A stretch of DNA of 64,000 nucleotides from NCBI GenBank assembly GCA_046297455.1, contig JBKBIT010000021.1, positions 1 through 64,000 on the forward strand, written 5' to 3'. Each line of letters opens with the position of its first letter. Position 1 is the stretch's first letter. The notes beneath the pieces are model-generated. The model was not told where the DNA came from. It ran no database searches and was given only the letters and a program-made list of their open reading frames with translations. Both the position numbers and the translations under genes were made by a program. The DNA comes from ZYF759 sp046297455. Lineage in GTDB: Bacteria > Pseudomonadota > Alphaproteobacteria > Rhizobiales > Rhizobiaceae. Positions 7,229 to 16,383 of the stretch are shown one piece after another.

Positions 7229-9238
7229 TCAGCTGTCCAAGAAGCTTCGCAGCTTCCTCGATCTCGACGGATGCTTGAGCTTGCGCAGCGCCTTCGCCTC
7301 GATCTGGCGGATACGCTCGCGGGTGACCGAGAATTGCTGGCCCACTTCCTCAAGCGTGTGGTCGGTGTTCATGCCGATGCCGAAGCGCATGCGCAGGACG
7401 CGTTCCTCACGGGGCGTCAGAGAGGCGAGCACGCGGGTCGTGGTCTCGCGCAAATTGGCCTGGATCGCGGCGTCGATCGGCAGGATCGCCGACTTGTCCT
7501 CGATGAAATCGCCCAGATAGCTGTCTTCCTCGTCGCCGACCGGCGTTTCGAGGCTGATCGGCTCCTTGGCAATCTTCAGGACCTTGCGCACCTTTTCCAG
7601 CGGCATGGCCAGCTTTTCGGCCAGTTCTTCCGGTGTCGGTTCACGGCCGATCTCGTGCAGCATCTGCCGCGAGGTCCGCACGATCTTGTTGATCGTCTCG
7701 ATCATGTGGACCGGGATGCGGATGGTACGCGCCTGATCGGCGATCGAGCGGGTAATCGCCTGCCTGATCCACCAGGTGGCATAGGTCGAGAACTTGTAGC
7801 CGCGGCGATACTCGAACTTGTCCACCGCCTTCATCAGGCCGATATTGCCTTCCTGGATCAGGTCCAGGAACTGCAGCCCGCGATTGGTGTATTTCTTGGC
7901 GATCGAGATCACGAGGCGCAGATTGGCCTCGACCATTTCCTTCTTGGCGATCGCCGCTTCGCGCTCGCCCTTCTGGACCTGGTTCACGATACGACGGAAT
8001 TCGAGGATCGAGATGCCGGTCTCGGTGGCCAGATTCTGGATCTCCGAGCGCAGGTCGCGGATCGTGTCCTTCTCGTTCTTGGTGAACTCCTTCCAGCCCG
8101 AGGCCGACAGGTTGGAGATGCGCTTCATCCAGTTGGGATCGAGCTCGGAGCCCTGATACTCCTTCAGGAACTCGTCGCGCTTGACCTTGTAGCTTTCGGC
8201 GAGCCTCAGCAGGCGGCCTTCATTCTGCACGAGGCGCTTGTTGATGTCGTAAAGCTGCTCGACCAGCGCCTCGATACGGGCATTGGCCAGCGACAGCGAT
8301 TTCACTGCGGTGATCAGCTCGTCTTTGAGCTGCTTGTAGCGGCGCTCCTGGCTGGGCGAGAGCGTGCCGGCGGCAGCCAGACGGTTCTCGACCTGCTGGT
8401 CCTGCAGCTTGCGCAGCTTCTTGTAGGTGTCGGCGATCAGGTCGAGCGTGGCCATGACCTGCGGACGCAGTTCGGCTTCCATTGCCGCCAGCGACAGATT
8501 GGCTTCGTCCTCGTCGTCCTCGTCATCGTCGGACTGGCTCTCGCCGCCGACATTGGTGATGTCGTCATCGTCGCGGCCGCCACGGCGGGGACGTTCCTCC
8601 GCCTTGGGCTTCTCGTCTTCGGAAGGACGCTCGACCACCGGCGCCTGCTTTGCTTCCGGCCCGGCATAGGTGGCCTCGAGATCGATGATCTCACGCAGCA
8701 GGATCGAGCCCTCGTTGAGCTCGTCGCGCCAGATGATGATGGCCTGGAAGGTCAGCGGGCTTTCGCACAAACCCGCGATCATGGTCTCGCGACCGGCCTC
8801 GATGCGCTTGGCGATGGCGATCTCGCCTTCGCGCGACAGAAGCTCCACCGTACCCATCTCGCGCAGATACATGCGCACGGGGTCGTCTGTGCGGTCGGTC
8901 GGCTCGCGCTTGGTCGTCGTCTGTGCGACAGCGGTGCCCTGCTGTTCGGCAAGTTCGGTGGACTCTTCCTCGGACGAGGAATCGCCTTCTTCGGCAGCCT
9001 CTTCGTCCTCGACGACGTTGATCCCCATGTCGGAGAGCATCGCCATCGTGTCCTCGATCTGCTCGGAGGTCACCTCTTCGGACGGCAGAACCGAGTTCAG
9101 CTCGTCCATCGTCACGTAGCCGCGCTTCTTGGCGGCCTTGATCATCTTCTTGACCGCGTCGTCGGAAAGGTCGAGCAGAGGGCCGTCAGTGCCGCTTTCG
9201 CGCTCCGTTTCGACCTCTTCCTTTTCCTTGGTTGTCAT
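7229..9238 (-). CDS. rpoD: RNA polymerase primary sigma factor RpoD (sigma-70)
   Basis: This 669-residue housekeeping sigma factor has every expected part: region 1.1 (DDAVKKMIKAAKKRGYVTMDELN), region 1.2 (DPVRMYLREMG), a long acidic nonconserved region with a DDDEDDEDE tract near residue 240, region 2 (FLDLIQEGNIGLMKAVDKF and STYATWWIRQAITR, near 435-480) that recognises the -10 element, region 3, and region 4.2 (VTRERIRQIEAKALRKL, near 640) that reads the -35. It directs general transcription. The gene lies downstream of dnaG on the same strand, the usual rhizobial macromolecular-synthesis order, but a 291-bp gap suggests a separate promoter. A terminator follows directly. Confidence 0.98.
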   Translation of the reverse strand: MTTKEKEEVETERESGTDGPLLDLSDDAVKKMIKAAKKRGYVTMDELNSVLPSEEVTSEQIEDTMAMLSDMGINVVEDEEAAEEGDSSSEEESTELAEQQGTAVAQTTTKREPTDRTDDPVRMYLREMGTVELLSREGEIAIAKRIEAGRETMIAGLCESPLTFQAIIIWRDELNEGSILLREIIDLEATYAGPEAKQAPVVERPSEDEKPKAEERPRRGGRDDDDITNVGGESQSDDDEDDEDEANLSLAAMEAELRPQVMATLDLIADTYKKLRKLQDQQVENRLAAAGTLSPSQERRYKQLKDELITAVKSLSLANARIEALVEQLYDINKRLVQNEGRLLRLAESYKVKRDEFLKEYQGSELDPNWMKRISNLSASGWKEFTKNEKDTIRDLRSEIQNLATETGISILEFRRIVNQVQKGEREAAIAKKEMVEANLRLVISIAKKYTNRGLQFLDLIQEGNIGLMKAVDKFEYRRGYKFSTYATWWIRQAITRSIADQARTIRIPVHMIETINKIVRTSRQMLHEIGREPTPEELAEKLAMPLEKVRKVLKIAKEPISLETPVGDEEDSYLGDFIEDKSAILPIDAAIQANLRETTTRVLASLTPREERVLRMRFGIGMNTDHTLEEVGQQFSVTRERIRQIEAKALRKLKHPSRSRKLRSFLDS

Positions 9239-9529
9239 ATAGTCATATCTCCAAGCGACCGGAGTCCTGTTCAGCGCGCGAGGCGGCGCATGTTCGCGGA
9301 AGGCTGAAGCCGCGCAACCGTCGGACCTTTGACGACAACCGGCATTCGCTCCATTTCACCTTGGCATATATGGCGTTTTTCCCCCGACGCCAGCATGCCC
9401 AGCCAAATGACGCGGCAATTTCTCCGCACGTAAAACGAGACCTCTTTCCGCCATTTGGGCGGAACGTCAAGCGCCTCTGCCACGATTCGCGGCAAAAAAG
9501 CGAATCAATTTCGGGGTTTGCGTGCCCAA

Positions 9530-11443
9530 TCAGCCCCGCGCCACCTTTCCCGATCCGATCCCGAAACCCTCGATCAGGGCTTCCGTCGCCTGCAGGCTGC
9601 GCAGTTGCGACTGAATTTCCACCAGATGCCGGTAGTTTTCATCGGTCGGCTCGCTCGCAAGAGCGCTTTCGGCCGCCCGAAGCTCCTTATTTAGAAAATG
9701 GGCCGCGTGCTGCAAGTGCAGCGCCTGGCGAAAGGCGTCGCGGGCGTCGTCGGCCGCGGCCCCTTCCAGAAGCGGCCACAGCCGCGCCCGCCTGGTCAGC
9801 TCGACCGCGCGCTCCCAGACCGCATCTAGGCCTGCTTCCGCGATGGCGGCCAGCAATTGCTCGCGCTCATGGGCGCGGTCATGCGCGACGGCGTCGACCA
9901 GCACGGAGAGCATGCGGCGCAGTTCGGCGCTCGCCAGACCGACACGTTCGACCGTCTCGAAATGCTCGTCCAGAAGGAAGGGGTGATTGACCAGCGCCAC
10001 CACGATGCCCGCCTCGCGCAGCGGCAGAATCCCGCCCTGACCCTTCACCATCGCCGAGCGCGACAGGCTTTCGGAGACAGCAAGCCGGCCGCGCGCCTGC
10101 GACCCCGGCCGCGCCTGGGCATCCTTGTTGCGGAAGGTTCCGCGCTCGCCGCCGCGCGCGGCACCGAAAAAGGCCTGGCTGCGCTCACGAAATTCCTGGG
10201 CGTAGTGCCGGCGCACGCTCTCGTCGCGGATCCTGTTGGCCAGTTCGCGCAGCCGCTGCTCAAGATCGGCCCGGCGTTCGGGCGTGTCGAAGACGCCACC
10301 GGCCGTCTCGCGCGCCCAGAGGAGATCGGCCAGGGGCCGGGCATCGGCAATGAGCCCGCGCATGGCCTCGGCACCTTCGTCGCGCACCACGTCGTCGGGA
10401 TCCCGGCCCTCCGGTAGGATGGCAAACCGCAACGTCTTGCCGGGTCCGACCATCGGCAGGGCAAGTTCGGCCGCGCGCCAGGCCGCGCGCAGCCCGGCCT
10501 CGTCGCCGTCAAAGCACAGCACCGGCTCGCCCGACATGCGCCACAGGAGCTCGAGCTGGTTTTCCGTCAGCGCGGTGCCGAGCGGCGCGACCGAGGAGTC
10601 GATGCCAGCCTGGGCAAGCGCGATCACGTCCATGTAGCCTTCGACGGCGATCACCTTACCGTCTCGGCCCATCGCCTTGCGGGCACGCGCGAAATTGTAG
10701 AGCACGTTGCCTTTGTGGAAGAGCTCGGTGTCGTTGGAGTTGAGATATTTCGCCGGCTGGTCGGGGGACATGGCGCGCCCGCCAAAGGCAATGACCCTGC
10801 CCCGGCTGTCCTCGATCGGGAACATGATCCTGTTGCGGAAACGGTCATAGGACACCGCAATGTCGGGTCCGTGCACAACCAGCCCGCAAGCCTCGATCTG
10901 CGCCTTGTCGACGCCCTTCGAGGCGAGGAACGATTTCAGCGCATTGCGGCTTTCGGGCGCAAAGCCGAGCCGGAATTCCTGCTGGGTGGCCGCCGACAGG
11001 CCACGCTCGCGCAGATAGGCGCGGGCCTTCGCGCCCTCGGCCGACTGCAGCGCCTCCTGGAAGAAGCGTGTGGCCAGTTCCATCACGTCGGTAAGGCTGG
11101 CCTTTTCCTTTTCGCGCTGATCGGCCTGGGGATCGCGCGCAGGCATCGGCACGCCGGCCATCTCGGCCACGCGCTCGACGGCTTCCGGAAAGCTCAACCC
11201 GTCATGCTCGGTCAGGAAGCGGAAATGGTCGCCCGACGCCCCGCAGCCGAAGCAGTGATAGCGGCCCTTCTTGTCCTCGCAGTGGAAGGAGGGCGATTTT
11301 TCGCCGTGAAAGGGGCAACAGGCCCAGTAGTCGCCGCGCGAGGCATTGGTCTTCCTGCGGTCCCACGTCACCCGCGCGCCGATCAGCGAGGAGATCGGCA
11401 CACGGTCTCGTATCTCGTCGAGAAATGAGTTGGAAAAGCGCAT
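9530..11443 (-). CDS. dnaG: DNA primase DnaG
   Basis: A 637-residue primase. The N-terminal CHCC zinc-binding domain is clear (CPFHGEKSPSFHC and YHCFGCGASGD, residues about 42-72), followed by the RNA polymerase core and the TOPRIM fold (VIAVEGYMDVIALAQ near 264 and FDGDEAGLRAA near 315, supplying the acidic metal ligands). The C-terminal part, about residues 440-637, should hold the DnaB-binding helical domain and is less conserved. The enzyme makes RNA primers at the replication fork. The start is an ATG followed by RFSNSFLDEIRDRVPIS, the family's usual opening. rpoD lies downstream. Confidence 0.97.
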   Translation of the reverse strand: MRFSNSFLDEIRDRVPISSLIGARVTWDRRKTNASRGDYWACCPFHGEKSPSFHCEDKKGRYHCFGCGASGDHFRFLTEHDGLSFPEAVERVAEMAGVPMPARDPQADQREKEKASLTDVMELATRFFQEALQSAEGAKARAYLRERGLSAATQQEFRLGFAPESRNALKSFLASKGVDKAQIEACGLVVHGPDIAVSYDRFRNRIMFPIEDSRGRVIAFGGRAMSPDQPAKYLNSNDTELFHKGNVLYNFARARKAMGRDGKVIAVEGYMDVIALAQAGIDSSVAPLGTALTENQLELLWRMSGEPVLCFDGDEAGLRAAWRAAELALPMVGPGKTLRFAILPEGRDPDDVVRDEGAEAMRGLIADARPLADLLWARETAGGVFDTPERRADLEQRLRELANRIRDESVRRHYAQEFRERSQAFFGAARGGERGTFRNKDAQARPGSQARGRLAVSESLSRSAMVKGQGGILPLREAGIVVALVNHPFLLDEHFETVERVGLASAELRRMLSVLVDAVAHDRAHEREQLLAAIAEAGLDAVWERAVELTRRARLWPLLEGAAADDARDAFRQALHLQHAAHFLNKELRAAESALASEPTDENYRHLVEIQSQLRSLQATEALIEGFGIGSGKVARG

Positions 11444-11538
11444 CTTGGGTGGTCCTGTCAGGCATCCATATAAGCACCCTCGCCCGATGGCGCGAGGTGC
11501 GATTGCGGATGCACCCGCGATTCACAGGCCAGGAACGC

Positions 11539-12405
11539 TCACAACAGCCCGTCGAGGAAGCCCAGCGCCACGAAGCCCGACAGGACGAAGAGGTAGATCG
11601 CGAAGACCTTGAGCTGGGCGCGGTAGAGCAGCACCAGGACAAGCCGCAGCGCGATCGTGCCGACCACGGCCGAGACCACGAACCCGACCAGAAGCGGCAT
11701 GTAGCCGAGCGCGGCGACGGCCGCCGGCTCGACCTCCCGCAGGCCCTGCAGCACGGTGGCGGCGAGAATGGTGGGGATCGCGATCAGGAACGAATATTCC
11801 GCTGCCCAGCGCCGCTTCAGCCCGGCAAACAGGCCGGCGATTATGGTGATGCCGCTGCGGCTTATGCCTGGCACCAGCGCTGCCGCCTGGGCGATGCCGA
11901 TGATGATCGCGATCTTGAAGCCGAGCGACTTCAGTCCCACCGGGCGCGGCCCCAGCCTGTCTGTCAGCCACAGCAGCGCGCCGGTCGTCGCCAGCGTTAT
12001 GGCAACGATCTGCGGCGCGCCGAACACGGTCTCGATCCGATCCTTGAACAGAAGCCCCAGCCCGCCCGTCACGAAGACCGTGGTCGCGCCCAGGATCATC
12101 AGCCGCATCACCGGCCCCATCGCGCCCCATCCGCCGGGGGCCCGCGCATAAGCGGCGAGATCGCGGAAGGTACAGATCGCGAGATATTTCAGGCTGCCCC
12201 AGAAGACGATGGCGATCGAGACCAGTGTGCCCACATGCACGATCAGGTCGAACAGGATCATCTCCGGGCTTTCGGGCGGCGGCAGGCTGGAGCCCATGCT
12301 GATCATCAGATGCTGGGTGATGACGAGATGTGCCGTCGAACTGACCGGCACGAACATGAACACGCCCTGGACGATGCCCAGAATGAACGCTTCGAGTATC
12401 GTCAC
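11539..12405 (-). CDS. UppP/BacA-like membrane protein lacking the catalytic glutamates
   Basis: This 288-residue polytopic protein clearly belongs to the undecaprenyl-diphosphatase (UppP/BacA) family: the reentrant motif VPVSSTAHLVI follows helix 1, and the second motif PGISRSGITI is intact near residue 165. In E. coli BacA the first motif contains two glutamates important for catalysis (residues 17 and 21). Here the aligned stretch reads QGVFMFVPVSS, so these positions are Gln and Met; the motif's Gly before His is Ala. The His and the second-motif Arg/Ser remain. It may be an inactive paralogue, a lipid flippase-like relative, or act differently. The GTG at 12405 with upstream AGGAG removes an unlikely hydrophilic extension. 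Confidence 0.8.
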   Translation of the reverse strand: MTILEAFILGIVQGVFMFVPVSSTAHLVITQHLMISMGSSLPPPESPEMILFDLIVHVGTLVSIAIVFWGSLKYLAICTFRDLAAYARAPGGWGAMGPVMRLMILGATTVFVTGGLGLLFKDRIETVFGAPQIVAITLATTGALLWLTDRLGPRPVGLKSLGFKIAIIIGIAQAAALVPGISRSGITIIAGLFAGLKRRWAAEYSFLIAIPTILAATVLQGLREVEPAAVAALGYMPLLVGFVVSAVVGTIALRLVLVLLYRAQLKVFAIYLFVLSGFVALGFLDGLL

Positions 12406-12680
12406 TGTCTGCCTGCTCCTACGCGATCCTGTCGGCGATTCGCCCGCCGGCACATCGATAGGCGTTGGGCGGGAAGGGCGGAACCGTGCATTGCGCGTTT
12501 TCGATGGCAAGCCTACGGCATGCGCCGGCCCGATTTGCCCTTGATTGCCGCCAATAGATTACCCGACTAATAAAATTTTACTTGGAACCGTGGTGGTTTG
12601 GGTTCATTCTAGACCTCATGTCGAAAGTCATTGTCTGCGTGGCGCCGCTGATGGTCGCGCCTTAAGGAAATATTGCCTGA

Positions 12681-14342
12681 ATGTCCGGTTCCCTCGTTCT
12701 TCTGCATCTTGCAGGCGCGATCGCACTGCTGCTCTACGCCACCCGCATGGTGCGCACCGGGGTCGAACGCGCCTATGGCGATGTGTTGCGGCGGCGGCTG
12801 CGCGCAACTCTTCGCAACCCGTTTGCAGCAATCCTGGCGGGCACGGGTCTTGCCGTCGTGCTGCAGAGCGCGACCGCCGTCAGCCTGCTGGTCGGCTCCT
12901 TCGTGGCATCCGGCATCGTCGGCGGCGCGGCGGGACTGATCGCGGTGCTCGGCGCGGATCTGGGCTCCGCGCTCGTCGTCAAGATCCTGACCTTCGACCT
13001 GACCATCGTGGCCCCGGTCTGCCTGTTCTTGGGCACGGCGATCTTTCTTGCCACCGAGCGGCGCGAGTGGCGCCAGTTCGGCCGCATCCTGGTCGGCATC
13101 GGACTGCTCATCCTGTCTCTGCAACTGATCGGCGAGGCATCCGAACCGCTGCGCGAAAGCGCGCTGCTGCCGGTCATCGTCAACTACTTGGCCGGCGATC
13201 CGGTCTCCGCCTTCCTGCTGGCGGCCGTGGTGACCTGGCTGTTTCATTCCAGCGTGGCGGCGATCCTGCTTCTGGTCGCCTTGTCGGCGCGCGGCCTGAT
13301 CCCGGCCGAACTTGGCATCGTCATGGTTCTGGGTGCCAATCTCGGCGGCGGGCTGATCGCGGCCATGTTGTCGCGCACCATGGCCCCGGCAGCCCGCACC
13401 GTGCCCTTCGGCAACCTCGTTTTGCGTGGAGCCGGTGCCATACTGGCCCTGTCGGGACTGATGATCTTCGCCCCGCCGCTCACCGCACTTGGCGCAACAG
13501 CGCCCTTGCAGATCGTCAACGCGCATATCGCCTTCAACCTGGCGCTGGTCGTCTTGGGCGTGCCGCTGGCGGGCCTTGTCTACCGCTTCGTTGAATCCGT
13601 GATGGCAAGCTTCGCCACACCCACCTCTCCCGAGGCGATCGCCGCCGAGGCGAGCGCGCTCGACCCGACGGTTCTCGACCACCCGCCGCTGGCGCTGGCC
13701 AATGCGACGCGCGAGGTCGTCGGCATCTGCGAGACGGTCGAGGTGATGCTCAAAGGCGTCATGGAGGTCTATGAAGATCCCGACCGCGCAAAGATCTCGG
13801 CCCTTGCCGCACTCGACGACCGGGTCGACCGGCGCCACGCCCAGATCAAGCTCTATCTTGCCCGCATCGCGCCCAACGGCATGAGCGAGGAGAACGCCTT
13901 GCGCACGCAGGAACTGCTGGGCGCCTGCGTCAAGCTGGAACAGGTTGGCGACATCATCGTGCGCAATCTGCTGGTGCATGTCCGCAAGAAGCTCGACCGC
14001 GGACTGGACTTCACCCCGGAAGGCTGGCGCGAATTGCGCGCGCTGCATGCCAGCGTGCTGTCGAATGCGCGGCTTGCCTTCAATGTCCTGGTGAGCCGCG
14101 ACCGCGATACCGCGCGCCAGCTCGTCGTGGAAAAGGACCGGCTTCGCGACATGGAGCGCGAAACCAGCCGGCTGCATTTCGAGCGCCTGCGGGAAGGCAC
14201 GATCCGCAGTGTGGAGACTTCCTCGCTGCATCTCGACACGATACGCGACCTGAAACAGATCAACTCGCTGCTGGCCTCGATCGCCTATCCGGTACTCGAG
14301 GAACAGGGGCTGTTGCGCGGTTCCCGATTGCGGGCGAGCTAG
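12681..14342 (+). CDS. Na/Pi cotransporter family protein with PhoU-like tail
   Basis: A 553-residue protein. Residues 1-310 contain about eight hydrophobic segments with the two inverted QSATA-type motifs of the NptA/PNaS family (VVLQSATAVSLLVGSF near residue 60; FHSSVAAILLLVAL near 185). The soluble C-terminal half (about 330-545) is helical and PhoU-like (ELLGACVKLEQVGDIIVRNLL). Members import inorganic phosphate with sodium; the PhoU-like part probably gives feedback control. GGAA lies upstream of the ATG. It is divergent from the UppP-like gene, with a 275-bp gap that contains AT-rich promoter-like sequence. Confidence 0.92.
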   Translation: MSGSLVLLHLAGAIALLLYATRMVRTGVERAYGDVLRRRLRATLRNPFAAILAGTGLAVVLQSATAVSLLVGSFVASGIVGGAAGLIAVLGADLGSALVVKILTFDLTIVAPVCLFLGTAIFLATERREWRQFGRILVGIGLLILSLQLIGEASEPLRESALLPVIVNYLAGDPVSAFLLAAVVTWLFHSSVAAILLLVALSARGLIPAELGIVMVLGANLGGGLIAAMLSRTMAPAARTVPFGNLVLRGAGAILALSGLMIFAPPLTALGATAPLQIVNAHIAFNLALVVLGVPLAGLVYRFVESVMASFATPTSPEAIAAEASALDPTVLDHPPLALANATREVVGICETVEVMLKGVMEVYEDPDRAKISALAALDDRVDRRHAQIKLYLARIAPNGMSEENALRTQELLGACVKLEQVGDIIVRNLLVHVRKKLDRGLDFTPEGWRELRALHASVLSNARLAFNVLVSRDRDTARQLVVEKDRLRDMERETSRLHFERLREGTIRSVETSSLHLDTIRDLKQINSLLASIAYPVLEEQGLLRGSRLRAS

Positions 14343-14443
14343 ACGACTTACCTACGGTAGGCCCGCCCAAGGCGATTTTGTCTGGCCATCGGCAGCCATT
14401 TGGGCCATGCAGTATGTATCAATCCCTTTGCGCCCGCCTCGTC

Positions 14444-15940
14444 ATGCCCATCTCCAAGTCCGCCTTCACCCGCTTGACCGCCATCCTGCTGCTCGTCGGC
14501 CTGGCGGCGCTCGTTGCGATCGTGGGCACCTCATTCTGGCTGGTGGAACGCACCCAGGTCTATTTCGAGGAAGTCGTCGAGGCGCGGGAGGGTCGTGCCG
14601 CAACCACCGACCTTCGCAACGCGATGCAGGAGATCGACGCCGGCCAACGCGGCTACCTGCTGACCGGGGAGGAACGTCACCTCAACAATTTCTACGCCGC
14701 ACGCGAAGCGATCGATGCCTATTTCGATCGCCTCGCCGAAGAATTGCAACCATACCCCCAAGCCACTGCCCCACTGGAGCAGTTGCGCGCTGCGCTTGAC
14801 CACAAGGTGGAAGCGTCGTCACGTTCGATCGAACTCAGGCGCCAGGGAAATCTGGCAGAGGCCATCGCGATTTTTGCCGAAGGCATGGACCGCGATATGC
14901 TGGGCGAGGCACGCGACTTCATGAATACCATCATCGCTGCTGCGGATGACCGGCTTGCCGAGGGTATCGAGGATCAACGCCAGACGGCGAATCTCCTGCG
15001 GCTTGTTACCGTCATCGGTGGCATCATCGTCATCGCGGTGATGGGGATCTCGGTGTGGACGGCGCTTAACTTCACCCGCGACCTCGTTGCTGCCCATGAA
15101 GAGGTGGAAGCCCTCAACGCCGATCTCGAGGAACGAGTTGCCGAGCGGACCGAGGAACTTGTTCGCGCGAATGAGGAAATCCAGCGCTTCGCCTATATCG
15201 TCACCCACGATTTGCGCGCGCCACTGGTCAACATCATGGGCTTCACCAGCGAACTCGACGAAACCATGCGCTCGATTCAGAAATATGTTCTTGCTGAAGG
15301 TGAGCCGCTGGAAGAGCACGAGATTCATGAAGCCCGGCTGGCGGCCAGCGAGGATCTTCCCGAAGCAATTGGCTTCATCCGCTCGTCAACCAAGAAAATG
15401 GACAGCCTCATCAACGCGATCCTGAAGATTTCGCGCGACGGCCGCCGGCCGCTGAAGCCGGAAAAGATCGACCTGAAGGAACTCCTTCAGGCCACCGCTG
15501 ACACGGTGAACCACCAGGTAAGCGAGACGGAAGGCGAGATCACGGTGGAGGCAGACGTGGCGCCGATCATTTCGGATCGTCTGTCGCTCGACCAGGCATT
15601 CGGCAATCTTCTTGACAATGCGGTCAAGTATCGGGCGAAGGATCGACCGCTTCATGTGCAGATAAAGACCCGCTCGCTGCCCGGCCGACGTGTTGCGGTG
15701 GACGTTACCGACAACGGCCGCGGGATTGCGCCCCAGGACCATCAGCGTGTATTTGATTTGTTCAGACGTGCCGGATCACAAGACCAGCCCGGGGAAGGGA
15801 TCGGACTGGCTCATGTGCGAACGCTCGTGCGCGGCTTGGGCGGCGATGTGCTGTTGGCCTCCGAACCGGACAAAGGCACCACGTTCACGGTAATCCTTCC
15901 CGAGGACTCCCGGAACGTCATCAGGAGTAAAGCGAGTTGA
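14444..15940 (+). CDS. CHASE3-domain sensor histidine kinase
   Basis: This kinase has a first membrane helix directly after the start, a periplasmic CHASE3 domain of about 140 residues (DLRNAMQEIDAGQRGYLLTGEE is diagnostic), a second helix near residue 190, a coiled coil, a HisKA domain with the phospho-acceptor in YIVTHDLRAPLVNIMGF, and an HATPase domain (N box LLDNAVKYR, G1 DNGRGIAP, G2 GEGIGLAH). The HisKA region resembles phytochrome-type kinases. Start choice among ATGs at 14378, 14414 and 14444 is uncertain; 14444 places the helix at the very N-terminus. It overlaps the next response-regulator gene by four bases, so the pair is coupled. Confidence 0.9.
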   Translation: MPISKSAFTRLTAILLLVGLAALVAIVGTSFWLVERTQVYFEEVVEAREGRAATTDLRNAMQEIDAGQRGYLLTGEERHLNNFYAAREAIDAYFDRLAEELQPYPQATAPLEQLRAALDHKVEASSRSIELRRQGNLAEAIAIFAEGMDRDMLGEARDFMNTIIAAADDRLAEGIEDQRQTANLLRLVTVIGGIIVIAVMGISVWTALNFTRDLVAAHEEVEALNADLEERVAERTEELVRANEEIQRFAYIVTHDLRAPLVNIMGFTSELDETMRSIQKYVLAEGEPLEEHEIHEARLAASEDLPEAIGFIRSSTKKMDSLINAILKISRDGRRPLKPEKIDLKELLQATADTVNHQVSETEGEITVEADVAPIISDRLSLDQAFGNLLDNAVKYRAKDRPLHVQIKTRSLPGRRVAVDVTDNGRGIAPQDHQRVFDLFRRAGSQDQPGEGIGLAHVRTLVRGLGGDVLLASEPDKGTTFTVILPEDSRNVIRSKAS

Positions 15941-16383
15941 ACAAGGACGGAAAGCCGGTCACGATCATCATGATCGAGGATGACGAGGGCCACGCGCGGC
16001 TCATCGAGAAGAACATCCGTCGCGCCGGCGTCAACAACCAGATCATTCCCTTCACCAACGGCACTGACGCCATGCAGTATCTCATGGGGTCGGATGGCTC
16101 GGGCGAGGTCAGCGCCGGGCGCCACCTTCTGGTGCTTTTGGACTTGAACCTGCCGGACATGACGGGCGTCGACATCCTGGAGAAGGTCAAGACCAACGCC
16201 CACACGAAGCGCTCTCCGGTCGTGGTGCTAACGACGACCGACGACGAACGCGAGATACAGCGCTGCTACGACCTTGGCGCCAATGTCTACATCACCAAGC
16301 CGGTCGAGTATGAGAGCTTCGCCAACGCCATCCGGCAGTTGGGCCTCTTCTTCTCGGTCATCCAGGTGCCGGAGACCGACTAG
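15937..16383 (+). CDS. Single-domain response regulator (Rcp1-like)
   Basis: A 148-residue stand-alone receiver domain with the acidic pocket (MIEDDEGH), the phospho-acceptor Asp in LVLLDLNLPDMTG near residue 69, the TTT switch (VVLTTTDDE) and the Lys in ITKPVEYE. The DDEGHARLIEKNIRRAG and NQIIPFTNG features and the long loop before the phospho-Asp resemble Rcp1-type partners of phytochrome-like kinases. It should accept phosphate from the kinase encoded just upstream. The start is TTG, supported by AGGAG nine bases upstream and a TTGA overlap with the kinase stop. Confidence 0.93.
   Translation: MNKDGKPVTIIMIEDDEGHARLIEKNIRRAGVNNQIIPFTNGTDAMQYLMGSDGSGEVSAGRHLLVLLDLNLPDMTGVDILEKVKTNAHTKRSPVVVLTTTDDEREIQRCYDLGANVYITKPVEYESFANAIRQLGLFFSVIQVPETD

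Noticed and set aside
7160..9307. Long plus-strand open frame opposite rpoD
   Set aside because: It mirrors rpoD codons and has no independent similarity.
12609..14231. Long minus-strand open frame opposite the Na/Pi cotransporter gene
   Set aside because: Composition is that of an antisense shadow of a membrane protein, with no domain.
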